Below are positions 34,805 through 42,315 of a stretch of 45,689 bases of DNA, piece by piece. The stretch lies in the NCBI GenBank assembly GCA_022799175.1, contig JAAWNY010000021.1, positions 1 to 45,689 on the forward strand. The letters run 5' to 3'. The notes under the pieces were generated by a model. That model was given only the letters and a program-made list of their open reading frames with translations. It had not been told where the DNA came from and made no database searches. The position numbers and the translations under genes were made by a program. Origin of the DNA: Lachnospiraceae bacterium (lineage in GTDB: Bacteria; Bacillota; Clostridia; Lachnospirales; Lachnospiraceae). The first letter of the stretch is position 1, and each line of letters begins with the position of its first letter.

Positions 34805-35914
34805 TTATCCTTCCAATATAATATCACAAATCATATCCACTATTTCCGGTGCCAAATCCGCATACAGAGGCAGCGTCAACACCTGACGAGAAATTCGTGC
34901 CGCCACCGGCGTCTCCTTCTCGTCATATTGCCCCTGATAACAAGCATAACGATTGATGCAAGGATAAAAGTATTTTCTTGCATGAATATTATATCGCGCC
35001 AATTCCTGAAAAATCCAGTCCCGATCCCTTTTATACCCGTCAAACACCACTGGCATATAAGCATAGTTCATCCGCACCCGGGGATTTTCCGGGCACAAAC
35101 GGATTCCTGAAACCCCCGAAAGTCTCTCCCGATAACGCTTGGCAAGCTTTTTCCTTTTTGCAATCTCCTCATCTACATGCCGCAGATTGCAAATCCCCAT
35201 GGCAGCCTGAAATTCATTCATTTTTCCATTGGTTCCCACATATTCCACACTTTCATATCCAGTGATTCCGAAATTCTTAAGCTCATACAATCGCTGCCGC
35301 AACCAGTTTTCCCGAAATGCCACCGCACCCCCTTCAATGCTGTGAAACACTTTGGTGGCATGAAAACTAAACATCGACAGATCGCCAAATTCTGCTGCTC
35401 CTTTGCCATCTAACGTCTCCCCAAATGCATGAGCCGCATCATAGATCACCTTTAATTCATGTTGTCTGGCAATCGCTGCAATTCGTTCCACATCACAGAA
35501 ATTCCCATATACATGAACTGGCACAATCGCCGTGGTATGTTTGGTGATCCGGTTTTCTAGCTGTTCCACATCTAGAGTATAATCTACCGAATTGATATCA
35601 CAAAATACTGGTTTTAATCCGTTCCTCACAATCGCGTGGGTGGTAGATGCAAAGCTAAAAGGCGTTGTAATCACTTCTCCCTCTAGCTCCAATGCCTGTA
35701 ACGCCAGTTCCAGAGCCATATGTCCATTGACAAACAACTCCAGCTGTGGAGTCATCAGATACTCCTTTAACTGCTCCTTTAACTGCTCATGATAATCTCC
35801 CATGTTTGTCAGCCAGGCGCTTTTCCACAACGGCTTTAACATCTCCACATATTCTTCCAGTGGTGGCAGGGAAGAACGCGTTACCGCTATCGGATCTTCC
35901 AACCTTTTTTTCAT
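34805..35914 (-). CDS. DegT/DnrJ/EryC1 sugar aminotransferase
   Basis: A 369-residue PLP-dependent enzyme of the family that aminates keto-sugar nucleotides. The cofactor Asp159 lies in YDAAHAFG and the Schiff-base Lys188 in SFHATKVFHSIEGG, both as expected for an active aminotransferase. The family makes dTDP- or UDP-linked amino sugars, and the precise substrate cannot be read here. The ATG at 35914 overlaps the ATP-grasp stop by 4 bp (ATGA). The upstream extension to 36031 is rejected because it lies wholly within that gene. Confidence 0.9.
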   Translation of the reverse strand: MKKRLEDPIAVTRSSLPPLEEYVEMLKPLWKSAWLTNMGDYHEQLKEQLKEYLMTPQLELFVNGHMALELALQALELEGEVITTPFSFASTTHAIVRNGLKPVFCDINSVDYTLDVEQLENRITKHTTAIVPVHVYGNFCDVERIAAIARQHELKVIYDAAHAFGETLDGKGAAEFGDLSMFSFHATKVFHSIEGGAVAFRENWLRQRLYELKNFGITGYESVEYVGTNGKMNEFQAAMGICNLRHVDEEIAKRKKLAKRYRERLSGVSGIRLCPENPRVRMNYAYMPVVFDGYKRDRDWIFQELARYNIHARKYFYPCINRYACYQGQYDEKETPVAARISRQVLTLPLYADLAPEIVDMICDIILEG

Positions 35915-36933
35915 ATCTTTGCCCTTTCTCCGTCTGTCTGACTTTCCCCTGTCCGATATTCTTGATACCGTTTTACTAGATATTGACTGTGAATTTTCCT
36001 CGCCGGTTCCAGTTCTTTGCCAGTGAAACAATACAGATGATTCTTCACCATATCATATCCTGCCATACAAGAAAACGCCACACCTCCGGAAAATCTGGGA
36101 TTGCATTCCAGAAAATACCATTCCCCTGGCACCTTCTCCACAAATTCAAAATTTACACATCCCCGAATATTCAGCATCGTGGCAATCGCCTCGCACTGTC
36201 TGGCCAAACGCTCATCGAAAAAAACCTGTACCGAAGTTCCGGCTCCGTTTGGCGTCCGCAAAAGCTCTCTCCGCGAGACAGTCACGATCCGGCCGCTCTC
36301 TGGTTCCCTCACTACATCTACCGTAACCACAGTCCCTGGAATCTCTGGCTGTACCAGATAATTTTTTGCTGCTTGCTGATGCCATTTTGCAGCATAACGC
36401 ATCTGTCTGGCGTCCTGGATTCGCATCATTCCCTGACTGCTTCGCCCCTGAAATGGCTTTAAAACCAGTGGATATTCCAGCAGCTCGTATCCCGTATCTG
36501 CTTCCTTTTCTATTACTTCTTTCAAAACTTGTCCGGGGATTGTTTTACAGATCCCCTTTGGTGCCAAAAAGCGTTCTGTCTCCCATTTATTTCGGCAAAG
36601 TCGGATGGTCTTTTTATCTGACAGGCAAAGAATAACCCCCAATGATGCTGCTTGTCCCCGCCATTCCTGTACCGCATCCACCTCGACATCGGTCAATGGA
36701 ATCAGATAATCCACCTCATTTTCCCGACAAACTTTTTCTAAAAAAGCTCCAAACTTTTGAGAATCCGCCGCCAAGGGCGCTTGATAAAACCGATCCACCT
36801 CTGTTGATGTAGCAATCCACTCCGCCGGATAGATATCACAGCCGATCACTCGAAATCCTTCTTCTTTATATTTTCTCACCACAACTGCTGCAGAGAACGA
36901 TCCGATTGCCGTTACCAATATTGTCCTGCTCAT
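35911..36933 (-). CDS. ATP-grasp ligase, carbamoyl-phosphate-synthase-like
   Basis: A 340-residue ATP-grasp protein. ATP-binding landmarks are YPLVLKPFQGRSSQGM (about 152-167), VQPEIPGTVVTVDVV and the metal-binding FLECNPRFSGGVAF near 270. The N-terminal Rossmann-like part (RTILVTAIGSFSAAVVVRKYKEEGF in two blocks) is typical of the CarB-like group that forms amide bonds via acyl-phosphate. It overlaps the DegT aminotransferase by 4 bp, so their products probably act in one step series. AAGGAG precedes the ATG. Substrate is unknown. Confidence 0.85.
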   Translation of the reverse strand: MSRTILVTAIGSFSAAVVVRKYKEEGFRVIGCDIYPAEWIATSTEVDRFYQAPLAADSQKFGAFLEKVCRENEVDYLIPLTDVEVDAVQEWRGQAASLGVILCLSDKKTIRLCRNKWETERFLAPKGICKTIPGQVLKEVIEKEADTGYELLEYPLVLKPFQGRSSQGMMRIQDARQMRYAAKWHQQAAKNYLVQPEIPGTVVTVDVVREPESGRIVTVSRRELLRTPNGAGTSVQVFFDERLARQCEAIATMLNIRGCVNFEFVEKVPGEWYFLECNPRFSGGVAFSCMAGYDMVKNHLYCFTGKELEPARKIHSQYLVKRYQEYRTGESQTDGERAKI

Positions 36934-36953
36934 GATATTTTATCTCCTTTTCC

Positions 36954-38405
36954 TTATCGTTTCATTCGCTCTCTCAACATCCCGGTCAAAAAGAAAAAAC
37001 TCTCCATTCGCAGCATCCACGCCAGTATCCCATAAATTCCCACACCGCACCCGATCTGCACCAGCAAACGAAACCAGGGAGAAAACTGTCTCAGCAAAAA
37101 ACCAACAGCCATCACTCCTGCACACATCATTGACGAAAGCAACGCCGACGGCATCACATCCATCCACTGATGCCAAATACTATATCTCAAAAGTTTTCGA
37201 TTCGGCGCTCCATTGATAAAGGTACACAAAAAATCCTGAATCGCTTTCAACAATACCATCCCGTATACCGAAAAGCACATCCCCACCGCCAGAGCCACCA
37301 AACTCAGCGTCTTTTTCACCAATTCCAGTTTCAGGAAAATGTCGCTTCTCCCCATAGCATTGATAGCCTGAAGATTGGTAATATGAATCGGCCAAAAACA
37401 ATAAGAAATACACATAATCCGCAAAAACGGCACGCAAATCAACCATTTTTCTCCCAAAAGAGTTAGCACCAAATTATCCGCCACAGCAAACAATCCTAAC
37501 AGCATCGGCAAAGTCACAAACGAGCTCAGCCGGATTGCCCGCCGCACCATTTGACGTACTTGCTCCACATTATCCTGACTCGCCGCAAAAACCGGCAACA
37601 ATACCGCCTGAATCGCTCCTCCTAGATTCGTAGCAATCAGCTTAGGAAACTGCTCTCCCCGATTATAGCTTCCCAATAATTCTTCATTATAAATCTTGCC
37701 GATAAAAAGCCCATATAAATTATTAAATACCGTGTCCAACAAAGATGCACACAAAAGTTTCCAGCCAAAAGCAAACATCTCCCGTATCCGGGCCAGAGAG
37801 CACTTCATCACTGGTCGCCAGGACACCGTCACAAACAGCACAAGCATTAATGTCAGATAATAAATCACTTGCTGTCCTACCATCGCCCATACCCCATACC
37901 CCTGGTATGCCATCCCAATACTGATTGCCCCAGCAATCAGCGAAGCAATCAGCGTAGACAAAAAAAGCCCCCGAAATTCCATTCTACGGGATACATAAGA
38001 TGTCTGTACCGATATCACCGCTCCCGGAAACAATACGACCGCTAACACCCGCACGATGGTTTCCAGCTCCGCTATTTCATACCAAACGGCAATTCCCGGC
38101 GCCGCAAAATACAAAATTCCATACAGCGCCAGAGCGACTACCAATTCAAAATAGCAGACCGATGAAAAATCCACCTCATCCGCCTGCCTTTTTTGTATCA
38201 ATGCCGTACTGAATCCACTCTGCACAAAAACATTGGCTATCACGATGAAAATCATAAGGATCCCCACCACTCCATACTCCGCAGGAGTCAACAACCGGGC
38301 AAGAATAATCGCAATCACAAACTGCACTCCCTGAGAGCCGCCATTTTCCAGCAACTTCCAAAACAGTCCTCCGGCTATCTTCTGCTTCATCTCTGTCTCT
38401 GTCAC
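36954..38405 (-). CDS. Wzx-like lipopolysaccharide flippase
   Basis: A 483-residue MOP-superfamily membrane protein with about 14 hydrophobic segments. The opening GLFWKLLENGGSQGVQFVI and ARLLTPAEYGVVGIL are the characteristic start of WzxC/TuaB-type exporters that flip undecaprenyl-linked sugars. It starts with GTG at 38405, six bases after AGGAG; an ATG at 38390 is a weaker alternative. It is 20 bp ahead of the ATP-grasp gene. Confidence 0.9.
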   Translation of the reverse strand: MTETEMKQKIAGGLFWKLLENGGSQGVQFVIAIILARLLTPAEYGVVGILMIFIVIANVFVQSGFSTALIQKRQADEVDFSSVCYFELVVALALYGILYFAAPGIAVWYEIAELETIVRVLAVVLFPGAVISVQTSYVSRRMEFRGLFLSTLIASLIAGAISIGMAYQGYGVWAMVGQQVIYYLTLMLVLFVTVSWRPVMKCSLARIREMFAFGWKLLCASLLDTVFNNLYGLFIGKIYNEELLGSYNRGEQFPKLIATNLGGAIQAVLLPVFAASQDNVEQVRQMVRRAIRLSSFVTLPMLLGLFAVADNLVLTLLGEKWLICVPFLRIMCISYCFWPIHITNLQAINAMGRSDIFLKLELVKKTLSLVALAVGMCFSVYGMVLLKAIQDFLCTFINGAPNRKLLRYSIWHQWMDVMPSALLSSMMCAGVMAVGFLLRQFSPWFRLLVQIGCGVGIYGILAWMLRMESFFFLTGMLRERMKR

Positions 38406-38445
38406 TATATACTCCTTCTCATACCACCAGAAGCATCCGTAGATA

Positions 38446-39432
38446 TTATTTTTCTGAATGATGAAATAGTCTCCATGCTATCCCGTATAAATTTGGCGCC
38501 ATCACCTCAAAACGAATAAAAAAACGAGTCCGCCAGTTCAGCTCCCGATAAAATTTTCGGTTTTTCTTTGCCAGAACTTCCTCATATTTCCGAGTATTCA
38601 CCTTGGTCAGGAAACGAATCCGGGCGGCTGCCCTTTGTGCTTCTTTATGAAAACATCCGCCAGTCTCTCGATCAAAGCTTTGATACATCTTTTTCATCTC
38701 CTGGAAGTACTGCTCCTGCTTTTTTTCGTAATCCCCCTGCTTCATCCAAGTAGTCCAGGAAGAAGAGCCGCCCAATCGATATACACACATTGGCCGATCC
38801 ATATAATAAGCCCAGCCGCGAGCCGCCGCCATTAACTGCAGCGGGATATCAGCCAAAGGAGCTTTTATATAAAAATCCGGTAATTTTTTGACCATATCCG
38901 TTCGAAACATCAGAGATGCCGTGGGATATCCAGATGTCTTATCGATCATCTCTTTTGGTGATACCTGCCGGCTTTTCCGATAGGGCCGCATTCTTTTCTC
39001 TGTCAACGCCCTCCCCTGAACTTCAATACGGGCACTATGAAATACTAAGGAGCAATCCGGATGTGCCTCCATAAAATCCACCTGCCGCTGCAGCTTATAC
39101 CGGTCCGTCCAATAATCATCCCCCTCGCACATGGCAATATACCGCCCTCTGGCCCGGGGAAAATTATAAGTTCCACTGACATTATATAAACCTTTGGCAT
39201 ATTGATTTTCAAGCTGCAAAATAGGTTTCATTTTCTCCGGATAGCGTCTGGCATACTCACGAATAATATCTGCTGTACCATCTGTGGATGCATCATCATG
39301 AATCAGCACTTCATAAGAAAAGTTGGTTTTCTGACTCACAAATCCCTCCAAGGTATCCCGAATATAGTTCTTTTGGTTATAAGTAATGCAGCAAATACTG
39401 ACCAGTATCTCTTCTCGATTTTTTAACTCCAT
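38446..39432 (-). CDS. GT2 glycosyltransferase
   Basis: This 328-residue enzyme has VSICCITYNQKNYIRDTLEG near the start, LIHDDASTDGTADII, and the DxD-like AMCEGDDYWTD (about 103-113) of inverting family 2 transferases. The middle resembles galactosyl or rhamnosyl transferases seen in capsule loci, without a substrate-defining motif. AGGGATAG precedes the ATG. It is the first gene of the long minus-strand unit that runs to DUF2142, divergent from the L,D-transpeptidase gene. Confidence 0.88.
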   Translation of the reverse strand: MELKNREEILVSICCITYNQKNYIRDTLEGFVSQKTNFSYEVLIHDDASTDGTADIIREYARRYPEKMKPILQLENQYAKGLYNVSGTYNFPRARGRYIAMCEGDDYWTDRYKLQRQVDFMEAHPDCSLVFHSARIEVQGRALTEKRMRPYRKSRQVSPKEMIDKTSGYPTASLMFRTDMVKKLPDFYIKAPLADIPLQLMAAARGWAYYMDRPMCVYRLGGSSSWTTWMKQGDYEKKQEQYFQEMKKMYQSFDRETGGCFHKEAQRAAARIRFLTKVNTRKYEEVLAKKNRKFYRELNWRTRFFIRFEVMAPNLYGIAWRLFHHSEK

Positions 39433-39602
39433 TTCTATCCCTGCATCTTTCTTCTACCATACAAAAATTCTTACTTTTCCCTTACCAATAGCTTTCATTT
39501 TACAATATCTCTTAGGAATTGTAAATCCTATATAGAATTTTTCAAACAAATGTGTTAAAGTTAGAAGGCAAAAGCAATCTTACTATCAGGAGGTTACTAA
39601 CC

Positions 39603-41267
39603 ATGAATCGATACTTTAAGTTCCGGCGCACCTTGCTTTTGGCCGGACTCATCATGGCAAATCTTACATTTGCTTCACAGGCTGCTGTTGATGCTGCTCC
39701 ACCTACTCCCATGACGGAAGGAGCGACTTCTCAAGTTGTTGTGGCCGGAAGTTCCCGAAATACAGATACCAGCGGCCCTCAAGCCGCATCTTCTACCGGA
39801 GGTTCCCAGACAATAACGGTCGGACAGGGACAGACCGTGGATGGCGGACAAAGCCAACCCGATAATCAGGTGGGACAAACCCTACGTCCAGATGATAGTT
39901 CAGATACTCCTGTTTCCACCGATTCGGACAACGTTTCTCCAGAAACCACTGCTCCAGAAGCCGGCACACAAGAAACGACAGACCCTCTTTTAGTGCCGGT
40001 AACCGAAGAAGAAATTAAGGAAAATACAGAAGGAATCCTTCCCGAAGGCCATCCTCTGTCTGTTCCTAAACGGTCCCCCCGGCTCCAAACCACCATTCTT
40101 CTTTGTGATGCGATGCAATGGTCTCAGCCTTTTGTCAATGATCAGTGGTGCGATGTAGATGGACGTCCTTTCTACTCCATCTCCATTTTTCTGGAAGATA
40201 TCATCGGCAACATCCATTACCGTGCCTATACTTCTGCCCATGGCTGGACCAGATGGGTCATAAATGGACAGCAGACTCCTATTCCTGCGGATCTAGCTCC
40301 GATTGAGGCGATCCAGCTCCGTTTTAGTGGTCCAGTCAGCAATGATTATGATCTGTACTACACCACCCGACTCACCGACGGACAAGAAACTGGTTGGGCG
40401 CGCAACGGTCTCTCTGCCGGAACCATGGGGGGGGGAGCTTTAGCTGCCTTCCGTATGGCTTTTTTCCGCAAAGATGATGCTTCCTCCCTCACGGTGGATG
40501 ACTCCGCTCTAATCTCTGCCCACGCAGATGGTATCCAATATATCGATGGTTCTCTTCGCTATATTCACGGAGACGGATCGAACTATACTGGCTGGGGATG
40601 GGTCGGCAACCAACGCTATTATTTCGTCGATTCCTACCCGGTCACCGGCTGGCAGTACATAGACGGCTACAAATATTACTTTGACGAAGAAGGAAAATTG
40701 CTCACCGACTTAGAGCCTGTTATTGGCGCCAATGGCCCCTTCCTGATCCGCATCAACAAAGAGATGAACTGTATGACCATCTATGTAAAAGATGGGGACA
40801 ATGGCTATATCATTCCCCTGAAGTCCTTTTTGACTTCCTGCGGCGATGATACTCCCCTGGGCACATTTAAGACCCCAGAAAAATATCGTTGGCGACTGAT
40901 GATTCATAATTTATATACGCAGTACGCCACCCGCCTGGGATCCGGACTTTCGATTCTCATGCATTCGATTATTTATGATGCTCCCAATCCATTCTCTGTT
41001 TGGGCCAGCACTTACAACCACATGGGTGTGGCACGTTCCGCCGGATGTATTCGCCTGACCACAGAAGACTCCAAATGGATTTATGACCATTGTCCGCTGG
41101 GTACGACCGTAGAAGTATATAACAATCCGGTTCCGGGACCGTATGAACGTCCGACTATTACATCAGAAATTCCCTTCGAGCAGACTTGGGATCCTACAGA
41201 CCCTAATGTCACGCAAGAACAGATTGCCCAGGAATCGGCACGAATTGCTGCAAAATATGGATATTAA
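39603..41267 (+). CDS. secreted L,D-transpeptidase with ChW-like and cell-wall-binding repeats
   Basis: A 554-residue exported protein. A signal peptide (residues 1-29) is followed by a Thr/Ser/Gly/Gln-rich linker to about 165 and a Trp-rich region resembling clostridial hydrophobic-W repeats (205-288, with GWTRWVINGQ and GWARNGLSAGTMGG). Next come choline-binding-type repeats (330-368, GWQYIDGYKYYFDEEGKL) and a C-terminal YkuD domain (380-510). The catalytic Cys482 lies in RSAGCIRL, with His454 upstream. Such enzymes form 3-3 peptidoglycan cross-links. AGGAGG precedes the ATG at 39603. A 9-G tract lies in the Trp-rich region. Confidence 0.9.
   Translation: MNRYFKFRRTLLLAGLIMANLTFASQAAVDAAPPTPMTEGATSQVVVAGSSRNTDTSGPQAASSTGGSQTITVGQGQTVDGGQSQPDNQVGQTLRPDDSSDTPVSTDSDNVSPETTAPEAGTQETTDPLLVPVTEEEIKENTEGILPEGHPLSVPKRSPRLQTTILLCDAMQWSQPFVNDQWCDVDGRPFYSISIFLEDIIGNIHYRAYTSAHGWTRWVINGQQTPIPADLAPIEAIQLRFSGPVSNDYDLYYTTRLTDGQETGWARNGLSAGTMGGGALAAFRMAFFRKDDASSLTVDDSALISAHADGIQYIDGSLRYIHGDGSNYTGWGWVGNQRYYFVDSYPVTGWQYIDGYKYYFDEEGKLLTDLEPVIGANGPFLIRINKEMNCMTIYVKDGDNGYIIPLKSFLTSCGDDTPLGTFKTPEKYRWRLMIHNLYTQYATRLGSGLSILMHSIIYDAPNPFSVWASTYNHMGVARSAGCIRLTTEDSKWIYDHCPLGTTVEVYNNPVPGPYERPTITSEIPFEQTWDPTDPNVTQEQIAQESARIAAKYGY
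40427..40435 (+). repeat. 9-base G tract inside the L,D-transpeptidase gene
   Basis: Nine consecutive G residues encode the Met-Gly-Gly-Gly segment (codons 275-278) of the secreted transpeptidase, upstream of its catalytic domain. Gain or loss of one G would shift the frame before Cys482. No similar G run was noticed elsewhere in the window. Confidence 0.9.
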
Positions 41268-41284
41268 AATCGAATAATTTCAAA

Positions 41285-41371
41285 AAACAAGCCATCCGCC
41301 ATGTTCCATATCCCGTATACATGCACCGTCCAAACACAGGATATGGAAACCGCGGATGGCTTATTGATAAC
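41285..41371 (-). repeat. long palindromic element C (dispersed family)
   Basis: Between the convergent L,D-transpeptidase and GT2 genes. AAGCCATCCGC (41289-41299) pairs with GCGGATGGCTT (41352-41362), and TTCCATATCC (41304-41313) pairs with GGATATGGAA (41339-41348). Its minus strand begins GTTATC-AATAAG. Its loop holds CCGTCCAAACA (41326-41336), identical to element A, and AACACAGGAT, shared with element B. It may terminate both genes. Confidence 0.75.
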
Positions 41372-41380
41372 GCCTTCTCT

Positions 41381-42262
41381 TTATCTGATTCTCTTCCACA
41401 ACCTCTCCACACACCGGAAAACTCTTACTTCCATCCGAATTCCTCCAAACCAAAGCCTTGCTATCCACTCCTGCAAGCAATTAATGTGAAGATACTTCTC
41501 CATATAATAAAGCACGCTTTGTTCCCGAAGTTTTTGTCGCTCTAATTCCTTTTGATAAGATTTGCCGATCGTTGTTGAATGCTCGTGGTAATAGCTCTCT
41601 GTCAGCAGCAGCACTGTCCTTTTTCCTGCCTCCCGCATTCGTCTGGCCAGTACCATCTCCTCTTGATACAAAAAAATACCTTCATCATAACCGCCGCACT
41701 CCAAAAACGCGGTCGCGTCCACCATCAACATAGAACCATGCACCTCATCTACCCACACCGCTTTTTTTCCTTTAAAATAGCTCCCAGGATAGTATAAAAA
41801 CCTGGCCCACACACGTCTACTGACTGGCCCCATATACAAAAGTTGTCCCACAAATCCCTGGCTTTTCCAGCTGTTCTGAAATGGCTTATAGTTCTTATCC
41901 TCAATTCCGGCCGCCGCTACCCCGACCTTGGGATGTCTCTGAAAAAGACGCGCCAATCCTCGAATACAATTCTCTGAAAAAGACACATCGGGATTCGCAA
42001 TTACTACATGTGTGGCCTGATTTACCTCTACCGCATAGCGAATTCCCCAATTATTTCCTGCCCCGTAACCACCATTTTTTTCTGCGCGGATAACAGAAAT
42101 CTTTTCTCCTTTCAGTGTCTGTAACCGTTGCCAGGAATCATCAGTAGATGCATTATCCACCAGCACAATCCCGTCTAGAACCGAATATTTTTCGATCTGC
42201 CTCACCAACTTTTCCACCGTTTCGGCATCATTATAATTTAAAATAACACAGTTGATTTTCAT
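41381..42262 (-). CDS. GT2 glycosyltransferase
   Basis: This 293-residue enzyme has VILNYNDAETVEKLVRQI near the start, VLVDNASTDDSW, VVIANPDVSFSENC and a late EVHGSMLMVDATAF block. This is the layout of the WbbL-like rhamnosyl/galactofuranosyl branch of family 2. Its position next to glf suggests a galactofuranosyl or rhamnosyl transferase (inferred). AAAGGATAT precedes the ATG at 42262; the longer reading from 42343 overlaps the upstream gene and is rejected. Confidence 0.86.
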   Translation of the reverse strand: MKINCVILNYNDAETVEKLVRQIEKYSVLDGIVLVDNASTDDSWQRLQTLKGEKISVIRAEKNGGYGAGNNWGIRYAVEVNQATHVVIANPDVSFSENCIRGLARLFQRHPKVGVAAAGIEDKNYKPFQNSWKSQGFVGQLLYMGPVSRRVWARFLYYPGSYFKGKKAVWVDEVHGSMLMVDATAFLECGGYDEGIFLYQEEMVLARRMREAGKRTVLLLTESYYHEHSTTIGKSYQKELERQKLREQSVLYYMEKYLHINCLQEWIARLWFGGIRMEVRVFRCVERLWKRIR

Positions 42263-42315
42263 CGTCAAAATATCCTTTCCGTCTTCCGTGAATGAATTTG
42301 CAGACATATTCTGTC

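Noticed and set aside
34517-35110. A 197-codon plus-strand open frame opposite the GT2 and DegT genes
   Set aside because: Antisense shadow of two conserved genes without a start signal or known family.
35914-36031. Longer N-terminus for the DegT aminotransferase starting at 36031
   Set aside because: The extra 39 residues lie entirely within the ATP-grasp gene and do not resemble the family; the ATGA overlap at 35914 is a better start.
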